In this document: piece after piece, positions 10,500 through 20,825 of the stretch
How positions within the stretch are numbered: the stretch's first letter is position 1
Layout of the letters: each line of letters begins with the position of its first letter
Assembly: GCA_021029095.1 (NCBI GenBank)
Contig: JAJOHG010000040.1
Span: 228,217-292,216 of the forward strand
Source of the DNA: Phellopilus nigrolimitatus
Taxonomy: Eukaryota > Basidiomycota > Agaricomycetes > Hymenochaetales > Hymenochaetaceae
Length of the DNA stretch: 64,000 bases
Direction: 5' to 3'
Notes under the pieces: model-generated
Told to the model about the DNA's origin: nothing
The model's database searches: none
Seen by the model: the letters and a program-made list of their open reading frames with translations, nothing else
Translations under genes and position numbers: made by a program

Positions 10500-12190
10500 C
10501 GTGACACGGATGATGAGCTGGCCGCAGCGCAATCAGCTGCAAATTCTCCTCTAAAAAGATATCTTGGAACTGGCTTGCTTCGTCGTATATTCTGTGCTTG
10601 GTATATCTTGAATCTGCGCTCGTTTGCCGTCATTGTCGAGCTTAGTAGGCTTCGGGAAGAAATCAGTCAAGCAAGGCTCGCCGCTCGCAGAAAATTGACT
10701 CACCAGAAGTTCAGCCGAATGTACTTCAAGCATGGTCTCCTGATGCTATTGTGGACCTTGCGGAAGGGTGCTGGACGGCGCTGACGATCAGTTTGTGTGT
10801 ATATCTTTTGGTGTCGGCCTTATTTCTCATCAATACAGCGTAGTTTAGAAGAACAAAATAGTGACCTGCCGTTGCTGTCTGCTGGATAAAGCGCGGCCAT
10901 CGATCACGGAATATGGTAGCTTGAACCGTCTAGGAAACTGAAGGTGCAAACTCATCGTAAAGAGCCATCGTAGAACCCAAGACAGGCTCGAGTGCTTACC
11001 TTTGTCTCGCGGAGTAAAGGTGCGAATCTTCAACGTCGAGAGAGTAATCGAGTTCACAACTCTGCTACACAGACTGTTCATTGTTAGCATCGTAGAGAAC
11101 GTATCCCGGATGCGAACTAACCTCAGCGTTTGGAGCGTCCTTGCCATCTTCGGCCATCTCACCATCTATAACGATGACGCTACAAAGGATGAGCCTACAA
11201 AGAATGAGCTTAGGTATCGCTAGAGAAACCCCAGGAGATACGTACATAGACGATAGACCAATGATAGAGTAGACGTCGGTAAGTAGTTTGGGACTTTCTG
11301 AACTACTTCGTCGAGCTGATTGCTACGGTATGTATCCAGTAGATGGAGTTAGGCTTCTGAATAACAATAGAATGACAGACATACACAATATGTTCGATGC
11401 TTGAGGCCTTGCGGTTTCCCAATGTTTGACAACTCGGAACGACTTTGGATCATCGTCTCTGCGCTGTTGCCTGGCGTCTGCAGATTGAGTGAGTACAGAA
11501 CATTGGTTAGACGGCATAAGAGAATGCTCACCGAAGTCGCGTGCAGGGAATCGTCTTTCGTACGGCTCAAGCAACTTGACTGGTTGAAATGGCCTGTCAA
11601 CTAGCAAGACGGAGGGAACTTCCTTGGGTTGAGTCCGCGAGTTTTGTTGCAGGATTGCTTGTCGAATTTCCTTTGAGATCAACACTCGTGGAATTCCCCG
11701 CAGGGCGATGGTACTGAGCTGCAAGTTCACACCACAGGTCTAAGCAACGGTGCGTTTTTATCTTTCTCGACAGGTTGAAATCACCAGATGGTGCACTACG
11801 AAGCCGCAAGATGAACCGAAGCACCTTGATATCGTACTTACTTGAACAGGCACTGGCAAAATCGCTGTCAAAATTCGACCCTCAGTCCCCTTGCGCGAGA
11901 TCGGAAGCAAAAAGATCCAGTACATACCTCAAGTCTAAGATGAAATCAAAGCAAAGGTGCGCTTCTGTCATGTTTCCCGATAGGATATGTTGAATCGTCG
12001 TCCGTGGAACGATTGTGGCTCGGCGACTGAGCTTAGCCAAACGATTCTCAACTTGACAAGAAAGCTCGTAGGCACACAGATACCTATCTTTTGTAACCTG
12101 GGCGTCGTTCCGGCTTGGTTCGGAGCTAGAAATGTCGATGGTTGTTACTGAAGACCTGGTTCTCGGGGGGTTCGTTCGGGTTGCAGTCAC
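10500..12190 (-). CDS. Divergent companion locus of the zinc-finger gene, copy 1 (unidentified)
   Basis: This is a minus-strand series of short open stretches with plausible splice sites, transcribed away from the zinc-finger gene at 12313. Recognisable blocks are YLCAYELSCQVENRL (about 12080), QLSTIALRGIPRVLISKEI (about 11700), VDRPFQPVKLLEPY (about 11600) and GEMAEDGKDAPNAE (about 11140). The same blocks recur in cassette copies 2 and 3. The first block has no upstream ATG in frame: a TGA lies just before it. The exon structure and even protein-coding status are therefore uncertain. Copies 1 and 2 differ by many amino-acid changes in the first block, which hints at weak constraint. I recognise no family. 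It could be an old gene, a regulatory transcript or a degraded element. Confidence 0.3.
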
Positions 12191-12312
12191 GGGACGTCAC
12201 ACATAAATTCGTGTGGCTAAATCAACATCTTCGTTCGTTCGCACTTTCATCCGTCCACTCACACCTTCCCCTTGCATCCGTCCTTCTCCCCTCCTCTTCC
12301 CCTCTTACAAAC
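12191..12312. promoter_or_regulatory. Pyrimidine-rich bidirectional promoter region
   Basis: The stretch 12240-12305 is strongly C/T-rich on the plus strand and abuts the ATG at 12313. This is typical of core promoters and 5' UTRs in filamentous fungi. It separates the zinc-finger gene from the divergent companion and is conserved in all three cassettes (see 22390-22470 and 29960-30020). Confidence 0.5.
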
Positions 12313-14181
12313 ATGCCTTCTTCACAGCTACTTGGAAAGTCTGATGTGCCGCTCGTTCCGGTGGCTCCCCCCGACTACAGCTTTGGCTCTGTTCTACGAA
12401 CGATCACTGAAACTATTGTAAATTTCTTGCACGATGCTCTTTGACATTGACTTGGATGCTGATAATGCTCTTTGTTAGACTGGAACGGCTGTCGATCAGA
12501 ACGACGATCTCCCGTACGAAAACAATATTTGGGTAGACGCACCCTTCCACAGGACAGAGGAGAATACGGTCATCAATTGCATCGATCCGGCTTTGCTGAC
12601 GCTCAACCCTGCCACTACCGCCTCAATTGGAAATTATGAGGTAGCTGAAGCAGGTGGTGATTCTGAACCAGGTTTCAACCGTACGTCTTTTGTAAAGCCA
12701 CTTGGTTGACTTGTCTAATGCATGCATCATATATGCTCCCCGTAGAGAGGGTCTATCCGAGTCCGCCTTCGGAAAGTCCTTCCACGGGCTACACTACCAC
12801 CTCTCATTCCCCTCGTCACATACCCGTGCTCTCTATTCAAGATTATCATTATGATCAACATGAAGATAATCAAGCCAGCGTATCTGCCAATCCATGCACA
12901 GCCCTTCAGCCGACGCCTCCGTATAGCCCTCGGACAGGCCACCCTCAGGCTCTGCTCGGTGGCTCCATCGCCGACGGTCGACCTCCGGCCGCCTCCACCT
13001 CTGTCAATACTGCAACAGCTGTGGAGTTTCCTGGACTTCCAAGCTACGACGCGCCTCCGGCGATCGAAATATTCTCCAGGTTTCCGTGGGGAGACGGGGA
13101 TCGCTCGCAGCTAGAACACGGCAACGGCATGTCGACGGCAGACCCTTCATACACTCTTTCTTTGGCGCCTACCGCTCTAGCTTTCCCGGCATCCGGGTAT
13201 AATGTGCCCGAATTTGTTCAAGGCTCGAGCAGCGGAGCCCCGGCAGCGAACGTTTCACGTTCAAGCGAGGCGGGGCCGTCCAGGACGGATAAAAAAACGA
13301 AGGCCGCTCGGGCGAGCAAGGCTGCTAAGTCATCGAAAGATAAGAAGACGGCGAAGGCAGCTCGTCAGACTGCAGCGAGTCCGGACGGTGGTCCAGAAGC
13401 TGCGTTCAAGATGACCGAGCCAAGTGCTCCTAACCCATCGCGCCGGGAATATGGTCTCATCACTTTCGCCCTCCCTGTTTCTCCGACTTCCACAGCACCA
13501 AGGAACGACGCCCAGGTGATTAATATACCTGACTTCATTGAGGGATCGAGCGGGGGAGCCCTAGCGACTGCTCGTGCGAGCCAGGCGGGACCGTCGAGGA
13601 CGGAGAAGACGACAAAAACCACTCGTGCGAACAAGGCGAAATCATCAAAGGCTAAAAACACTGCGAAAGCCACTCGTCAAACTGCAGCGAGTCCGGACGA
13701 AGATGCATTCAGGATGACCGAGCCAAGGGCTCCTAACTCACCGCGCCAGGATCACCGTCTTAACCCCTTCGCCCTCCCCGCCGTCCCCGGTTTCCCAACG
13801 TCTTGGAGCGATGCCCAGGCATACGCCATTCCTGATTTTATTGAAGGCTCGAGCGGCGGAGCCCCAGTAAATGCTCCTGCGAGCGAGACAGAGCTATCGA
13901 GGACCAATGAGGGAACGGGAATTGCTCGTCAGGCTGCAGCGAGCCCATCTGATGAGCCGGAAGCTCCGCGACTCTACTGCGATTACCCCGGGTGCAGCTC
14001 TTCATGTAAGAACATCAATGAGCTTCGTAGGCACAGAGCCGGATGTCCCTTCGGGCCTGACGGTGGGGCGAGTGCAAGGGCCAATTGCCCATATTGCCCA
14101 AAGACATACAGTCGCTTTGACGCGATGCGACGGCATTGCGCGGACAAGCATCCTGACAAGAAGTTACCGTCAAATACCTAG
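12313..14181 (+). CDS. Modular Lys/Ala-rich zinc-finger protein, copy 1 (about 580 aa, three modules)
   Basis: The exons are 12313-12417, 12479-12680 and 12746-14181, joined in frame with GT...AG introns. The N-terminus begins MPSSQLLGKSDVPLVPV. The middle is disordered and carries three tandem modules of about 104 residues. Each module has an acidic/aromatic box (FVQGSSSGAP or FIEGSSGGAP, at about 13210, 13535 and 13845), a GPSRT motif, a Lys/Ala-rich stretch such as KKTKAARASKAAKSS, and a proline-rich spacer. The third module is shortened. The C-terminus has a C2HC-like finger (CDYPGC..C..H..C) and a C2H2 finger (CPYC...H....H). A nuclear DNA-binding role is inferred from the fingers and the H1-tail-like basic tracts. 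No known regulator is recognised. It is transcribed divergently from the companion locus at 10500-12190. Confidence 0.8.
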
Positions 14182-14627
14182 GAAGGGACACAATGAAGCA
14201 AAGCCTCGCGTAGGATCCCCGTAACCGTCTCGCATCTCATGTTCATCATCATTGACTTCAACATCTTTCCAGCTTTCTATCCCTTTACTGGATTCCTTAC
14301 CCTTCGTTGCCACGATTTGTACGGTTACTTTCTTCGCCTTCGCGTCCGGTGTACATATAACCTTGACGTGTTTCGTCGGCCTTGGTCTCTGGTTTATTTT
14401 CCGATTTATGTTGTCTGTGTGTTTGCTTACCTAACATCCTCGCGTTTTTCAATTCCCTTTTCCCTTTTCCATTTATCATCTTTCTCTTTTTGTAACCTCG
14501 ATTTCTGCTTTCTTATTGAATTAATCTCAGTGTGTTTACTAAAGTATGAGTCTGTTCTTTTCCGCGAATCAGTTGTCTGTATCCCAGAATTCTTTGTACT
14601 AAATCTCCGAACATTTATAGCTAGTAG
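14182..14627. other. 3' flank of zinc-finger gene copy 1
   Basis: This T-rich sequence is conserved in cassette copy 2 and partly in copy 3. An open frame of 148 codons crosses it (14239-14685, very Phe-rich), but the frame breaks off differently in the copies and runs past the cassette edge. It reads as 3' UTR rather than coding sequence. Confidence 0.5.
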
Positions 14628-15674
14628 AGTTTCATTTGTTGCAATGTCGAGTGTCAAATGCTCGGGTGTCTTATATGCCGCATAAAGGTCGTGCCCAAAG
14701 ATTCGACACAGCTCAAGAGAGGCCATTTCTTATTCCGCTTGATTCCATCCCTCTGACATAACCTCCGGTCTCTCAGCATGAAACATTTGAAGTTTATACT
14801 TTGCGAGAACCAACCAATTGTGCGGCCAAGTATGTGAGAACATATTTTGAAAAGCTTTGCCACTACTTTTATAGTCGACCTCGAACTTCAATCGCACTAT
14901 CAGCCAAATTTGAACGGGTTGGACTACTGTGCATCGGCATCCTGATCGTTCAAGACGGCGAGGGTGCTCCTAAATGTCCTTGCGCACGCTTGCCCGTCCC
15001 TGCCATCGAAAGAGCTGTCGTTATTAGGGGCTCAGCTACTGGGCCCGGCGCTCTGAAAAGAGATTCACTGGACAAGTCGGTGCCTTACTTAAAGTCAACG
15101 TTGGTTCGGAAAGAAAAGGAAGGAACGATTCCGTATTCCCTTCAACGTTGTACTACCACTGGCCTGGCTAGTCTACGCCCTGCACGTAAAGTTTGGATCT
15201 CTTTCTCTTCCAGCCAGCCATTCGCGCTCTAGTCGATGATTTTACATAGGGGTGAAGTATTTCAACATGATCGCCGATCGTACTCCGTGATCATTAGCAC
15301 AGCCACAAAGCCACACAAAGAAATATTGCCATCGCTTTCTTCATTGCTATTAACTGAACCCATGTTGTATTGTAACCAACAGACCGCCATAATGAAATGC
15401 CCATTTACTATGTTTGAATTAAAGAAGAAGAGCCTTCCACCGCGGTAGGACCTTGTGAAAGCAAGGCCCTGTTCATTCAAGATTATAGACTCAATTGTAT
15501 TCTCGCGTCGGAAAAGTTACATGAGTTAAATTTCAGTTTTTTATTTTTTATTTTTATTTATTTTTATTTTTATTTTATTTTTCCTTTAATGGGGAGAGTT
15601 GGACGACACTACATCGAGCACAAGATACAAGGAGTTAGTTGGTAATGATGTATCAGGAGCCGTATATGGATTCG
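14628..15674. other. Intergenic spacer, no supported gene
   Basis: This is unique sequence between the cassette edge and the EEP gene. An open frame at 14801-15232 (143 codons) has no recognisable motif and I do not call it. A T-rich simple repeat lies at 15537-15583. Confidence 0.5.
15537..15583. repeat. T-rich (TTTTTA)n simple repeat
   Basis: About 47 bases of TTTTTA or TTTTA units are seen directly. The tract lies about 90 bases beyond the 3' end of the EEP gene. Confidence 0.9.
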
Positions 15675-16758
15675 CTATGGGCCACCCTTGAAGAGTTTGA
15701 ATTCGAACTCGACCCACAGTCCACAGTGATCGCTCCAGAATGTTTTATTAGTCTGTTCGGGTGATTAGATCCCATCATTAGCTTCCAAAGCGAGGACGAT
15801 TGAACACTGAAAGACTTACTTTACCACATTTCACAACTTCAGCCCGCGCAGCCCTAAGGTTCAGCGACGCCGCACGATCGCGCCGACCAGGTGGCAGAGC
15901 CTCCTTCTTCTGGACACCCCACGTATGTCCATTGTTTTTCCTGTCCTGCCCGTGCAGCGTCGCCCATCCGTCCTCCAGACCCAGACTCTGTGATAGCCGC
16001 TCGTCTTCAGGAGAAACCGCGTGGAAGTCGCCCATAACGATCCCCGCGCCCACTACTTGAAGGTGTTCCATGACGATTTCGAGCCGACGCCGACGCCACG
16101 ACGGTTTGACCTTCTGTGAGTCGAGATGCACGTTTGCGATGCGCACACGCTGCAGTGCCTTCCCGTCCGCAGTCTCTGCTGCGTCGCGCAGAAGGAGGTC
16201 GCACACAAGCGCAACGCGGTCCTTATGGCTCGGTAGCGAGATCATGTAAAGTGCGGCGGGAACAAACAGCGGTGAGGAACGATGCACGAGCGTGAGCATG
16301 CCAGATTGCGCCACGCTCCCGTTATTACGGCCGTTTTGCCCACCCACGTCTGAGACTAGGTAGTGCATTTGTACGAGCGGATGTGCGAGGAGTGCGGGAA
16401 GTGCCTTCGGATGTACCTCTTGAAGAAGGAGCACGTCCGGGTAGCATATATCACCGCGCCCGTACGCTATGCTCGCATGGGCCTCGAGAGATAAGAGCAG
16501 CGCGGATAGTCGATCATCAGGGTTTTTAGAGAAAGCGTCGACGTTCCAGGTGAGTATCTTCAGTTTTGCGGAGCTTGTATTAGGGCTGGTGTGCTCGCTG
16601 GAGATTGGCGGCGGCGGCGGCGGCATCGGGTGCATGTTCCATGACAGCGACTCTTCAGAATATTCGTAGAAGGTCAGGAATTGCGGGGAAGAGTTACATG
16701 GCGGGAGCGGCACCGAGTGCACGTAGCCCAAGCACTTTGTGTATAGTGCAGAAAACAT
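15675..16758 (-). CDS. Endonuclease/exonuclease/phosphatase (EEP) family protein
   Basis: This is a Mg-dependent phosphodiesterase-fold protein of the DNase I/TDP2-like superfamily. From the start at 16758 there is a leader of about 65 residues with a Pro tract (MHPMPPPPPP), then the first strand motif LKILTWNVDAF. The metal-binding motif LLLQEVHP, the loop NVHLDSQKVKP, the catalytic GDFHAVSPEDE and GHTWG follow. After an intron beginning near 15812, the C-terminal exon (to 15675) supplies the catalytic-histidine motif WSDHCGLWVEF. Without that splice the protein would stop at 15778 and lack the active-site His, so the two-exon model is preferred. The substrate (nucleic acid, phosphotyrosyl-DNA or inositol phosphate) cannot be decided. 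Translation may start at the internal MHPMP. Confidence 0.8.
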
Positions 16759-17761
16759 TTGCAGATAGAGGACAGACTGCGCTCACGCAGCCTTTTATAA
16801 CGGACATTTGGTTCCCAAAACGCAAAGCTATGCAAAGTTGCATTAAAGTCAAAACGGCAAACTCAATCAGCCCGGGTGCAAAATCATACAACACTAGGCA
16901 TCTCTGTTGCACGCCGGGAGAATTGCTAGCTCCGAGTGAGTCTTGCTCCTTAGCGCGACTTTGCCAAAAGTCGGAAGAATAAAAACAATGGGGTATAGCA
17001 AACTGCGCCAAATTTCTGGTGTACCAAAAAAGTAAGTCAGTAAAAGCTTGCACCCCAGAACCAGTAAATAAGTACAAACGGGATAAGGAGATAAGCAAAA
17101 GAGTGCATGAGTTGCATGACACTTCCATACTACTCGGCTCGACACGTCGCTCTGTGAGCCGCCGTTCGGCTCGCCTCCACGGTGCGAGAAAAGCGTGAAG
17201 TTAATGGCGATAGATTTGAAACTTCATATCTCGCCTTGCAGACTATGAAAAAAATACATCTTGAGAAGTCATCAAGTGATTCGTCCGTGATTCAGATGAG
17301 CCGCTCCGACAGGAGACGCCGAAGCTGACACGGAGTAACGTCTTACGTCACGTGTGACAGACGTGTTGTGTTACATATGTTCTACCGGGGTTCTGTTACG
17401 TAATATAGTCCGATGTCCGTGCTACTTGCGCATTTAGCGAATGTTTCGATCGTGAACTCATACAACTGCAGAACACGCATTATCCGACGTTCACGATCGG
17501 GCCTTCGACTTGTTCGCGGAGCGCGGAAACGTGATGCAGTTGAGCAGTTTCGGCAAGCTTCGAGATTTGCTCATGACGAAAGGGATTGGTTTATTTAAAC
17601 GAAGCGATAAACATGAAGCTACAATCTCCGCGAAGGAGCACGGGAAGCTAAAGTAAAAAAGAATTTTGTAGTACACAGTATTCTCGTTCTGATAATTGCA
17701 TATTCTTTTATTCTTCGAATCGCGCCTTCCTGGCCTGGCCTCGCTCAAGCCGTCGAATACA
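16759..17761. other. Intergenic, no supported gene
   Basis: This spacer separates the EEP and AKR genes. Minus-strand open frames near 16694-17145 overlap the 5' flank of the EEP gene and show no family motif. Confidence 0.5.
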
Positions 17762-19257
17762 TCACGGCGCATCGACAGGATTCCAGCTAGTCGCGCCTGC
17801 AGCGCCTTTGTCGAGCGCGTCGAGCCGCGCGACGTCCGCCTCGGAGAGTGCAAAGTCGAAGACGCCGGCGTTCGTTACGACGCGCTCCGGTCGTGCGGAC
17901 TTCGGGAGGGGGACAAAGCTGTGCGTGTGCGTAGGGATAATGCGGAGGACATGAGCGGGGGCGCGAGCGTGAGGATTGGACAGACGTACCCTCGCTGTAG
18001 TGACCATCGAACGAGGACCTGCGCGGGCGTTTTGTTTACCTGTAAAACATATAAGAGACAATTTCAGCAGGTATCCACTGGAAGATACAGTAACGTGAAA
18101 GAGTCGTGTACGCACTGTCTTCGAAATTTCTTGCAGGACGGGATGGCTGAAGTCACCCCGCACGAGTGGGCAGTATGCTTGGAGTACGATTTTGTTCGCG
18201 TTGCAGTACGCGACGATGTCCTTTTGCTGGCAGAAGGGGTGCAGCTAGTTCATTGATGGATTGGTATCCAGTATCAGCACCACAGACTATGACCTTCATG
18301 TATACATATCTCACAAACCTCGATCTGGTTCACCGCTGGCGCCTCGAAACCCGCTTCGCGAAGCTCCTCGAGATGCTTGACACCACTAAACAGCGGTAGA
18401 AACGGAGGCAAGATCGAATAGAAGTTCGTCAGTAAAACAAACGAATATGCGGAGAAGAGTTCTTTACTAGTTCGACACGCCGATGGTTCTTATCTTGCCT
18501 GCGTCGCGCTTCTCGACCAGGGCGCGGTACGTCGCGAGCCGCTTCTCTTTACCGGAGAGAGGGCTGTGGATGAGGTAGAGATCGATGTACGCTATGTGGA
18601 GTGCATAAGTAGTTCCAGCGAAGATGAAGATGTAACGAAGATCAGAGAAGCGACGCGAATGGGAAGTAGGAATGGCTACGCACAAGAGCCAAGCTTAGAC
18701 AAGGACTTTTCGACGATGTCCAGGGTCGAGTCGTAGCCGTGCAGGTTGTGGTATATTTTCGTGGCTTTAGGTGTAGATAGACAGCAGAAGATAGATACCA
18801 AAAAGATGTTCGAAATTAATATGTTCAAGTCCTGGATCAACGTTCAGGGAGTCTGCACTCACTGACAAAGACCTCGTCCCGCGGGACTCCGCTCTCGTGG
18901 ATTGCGCGGCCGACCTCGGCTTCATTCCTGTACATCTGCGCCGTGTCGATGTGTCTTCAAGCCAAAGCCAGTCGCATTCGTGTCGCAGCGCGAGTTCCGA
19001 GTCACAATGTGCACCACCCGCACGTCATCGGGCATCCCGCAGAAACGCGCATGCACAGAAGAGATGATATACGTGTTAGCCTAGGCACACAACACGGCAG
19101 CGAAGGAGAAGTGTATGTACCTGTACCCGTGCTTGAGCGCGGCCTCGCATGCGGGGAAGCATAGGTCGTTTTCGTACACGCCGAGCGCGAGGACGGGCAT
19201 CTCGTATCCGGAACTCAGCTTGACCGTCGATTGGAGTGTGAGTTGCGAGGCAGCCAT
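17762..19257 (-). CDS. Aldo-keto reductase (NADPH-dependent)
   Basis: This is an AKR-superfamily TIM-barrel oxidoreductase that reduces aldehydes or ketones with NADPH, probably cytosolic. The start at 19257 gives [20 protein letters not shown]. The catalytic tetrad is complete across several exons: Asp and Tyr in [14 protein letters not shown] (about 18930), Lys in [11 protein letters not shown] (about 18760), and His in [17 protein letters not shown] (about 18570). The conserved TIGVSN strand follows near 18470, then [14 protein letters not shown] (about 18220) and the cofactor-loop motif [13 protein letters not shown] (about 17900). It ends TSWNPVDAP at 17762. All introns are about 50-100 nt and junctions keep phase. 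It resembles the 2,5-diketogluconate-reductase-like fungal AKRs. It lies in the spacer between the inverted cassettes. Confidence 0.85.
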
Positions 19258-19801
19258 AGTGATGTACTTCCTGCTTGGATTCGAGATACAGGTCTGAGAC
19301 AGGGTGCGGGAGCTCGAGCTGAACTTATGGGATGCGGTGTTTCGAGGATGCGGGACGGAGATCATCGAGTATTAAAGGCGATAAGTCCGAGGATGGCGCC
19401 ATACTGCCGTGCGAGTCGGCACGGAAAGCTGGTTCGGAGTGACGTCAATGCCGAAGTTAGTGTAAATTGCCTAGGCGGAATCAAAAAATGATTATGCACA
19501 GATAGGAAAGGCAGCAAACAGTATGCAATGCGCAGTTCAGACTAAAAAGCAAAGAACAGAACAAATGATGCTGTATCCTTTGCACAAGCTCTTACATAGT
19601 GCAATAGTGGGTAAATAGAAGGAACATCTTGCTGAAGCCGAGTAGCAATCCATGAAATAAATTTAAAAAATAGAATAGGTTCAATTCATATCGGCTATAG
19701 GACAGGCGGAAGGAATAGTCCGCGCATACGTGGATACTGAGGTAGCTTTTCGAGAAATTCAAGGATGCATAAAATACAACACTTTGATCTGGTTAAACAG
19801 T
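19258..19801. other. Intergenic, no supported gene
   Basis: Nothing is recognisable. It separates the AKR promoter from the remains of the DUF6533 gene. Confidence 0.5.
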
Positions 19802-20386
19802 TTAGATAAATTCCATAGCAGGTAAAGTAGTGACTCTGAAGCTCGTGCCTCCATTGACCCCTATTTCTCCCGCCTCCTTCAAATGAAATAGCAACCAGCA
19901 GCCTATTATGCAAGGCAAAGCAGGCGTTGCAAAAACATAAGCATACACGATTGAAATATTTGCGCCTTCGACCTGCTCAGTTGCAATGTTGAAGGCACTG
20001 TAAGCCCTCACGCTATCAAGAAATTGATCAGTTTGAGGAGTTTTCAGATATGAAAAATTGGAAGCAGCATATGGGCTTACATTAAGAAATACAAGACTTG
20101 GTCTTGGATTACCACATTTACGAGGCCGAAGCCCTTAAATCCAGCGGGTTTCCAGAAGTCTGCGGCTGCATGGAGCGCAAAAGCAAGTAGAATGACTTCG
20201 AAAAACAGTGGCATCGCCCTACTCAGACTTGAATTGTTCTGCCGAGACGCACCAAACAAGTGAAGGGAGCACCCACCAATATAGGCTGTACAGGCCTGGG
20301 GGATACTTTTTCTCTACGCCGCAGACTGTAAAACCGGGTGCAAGAATTCCGACTGCAACTGAAAGCCGACGTGTTTAAGTCTACTA
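19802..20386 (-). pseudogene. 5'-truncated DUF6533-type fungal membrane protein gene
   Basis: Three minus-strand exon blocks match the second half of fungal DUF6533 membrane proteins: VEKKYPPGLYSLYW (about 20310), MPLFFEVILLAFALHAA (about 20210) and the C-terminal LLFHLKEAGEIGVNGGTSFR (about 19860), ending TTLPAMEFI at 19802. Splice sites between them look usable. The N-terminal half, including the DUF6533 core, is missing. The sequence upstream of about 20386 is the edge of cassette copy 2. The insertion or duplication breakpoint therefore cut the gene, and it is presumably dead. Confidence 0.65.
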
Positions 20387-20825
20387 GCTATAGACGTTCG
20401 GAGATTTAGTACAAAGAATTCTGGGATACAGTCCACTATTCGCGGAAAAGAACAGGCTCACACTTAAGTAAACACGCTGAGACTAAATCAATAAGAAAGC
20501 AGAAATCGAGGTAACAAAAAGAGAAAGATGATAAATGGAAAAGGGAAAAGGGAATTGAAAAACGCGAGGATGTTAGGTAAGCAAACACACAGACAACATA
20601 AATCGGAAAATAAAACAGAGACCAAGGCCGACGAAACACGTCAAGGTTATATGTACACCGGACGCGAAGGCGAAGAAAGTAACCGTACAAATCGTGGCAA
20701 CGAAGGGTAAGGAATCCAGTAAAGGGATAGAAAGCTGGAAAGATGTTGAAGTCAATGATGATGAACATGAGATGCGAGACGGTTACGGGGATCCTACGCG
20801 AGGCTTTGCTTCATTGTGTCCCTTC

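Larger units (their letters stand above)
10462..14627. repeat. Zinc-finger cassette copy 1 (inverted arm of copy 2)
   Basis: About 4.17 kb here is the reverse complement of about 3.85 kb at 20387-24237, with very high identity by eye in coding and non-coding parts. Most of the length difference (about 312 bases) is one extra protein module in the zinc-finger gene. The outer edge lies at 'agggaatgatcgggac' (about 10462) and the inner edge just after 'agctagtag' (about 14627). I see no terminal inverted repeats of transposon type and no recombinase inside. Confidence 0.9.

Noticed and set aside
14239..14685. Phe-rich 148-codon frame after zinc-finger copy 1, also present in copy 2
   Set aside because: Conservation is explained by the DNA duplication. 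The frame runs across the cassette edge and is shorter in copy 2, so it is treated as 3' UTR.
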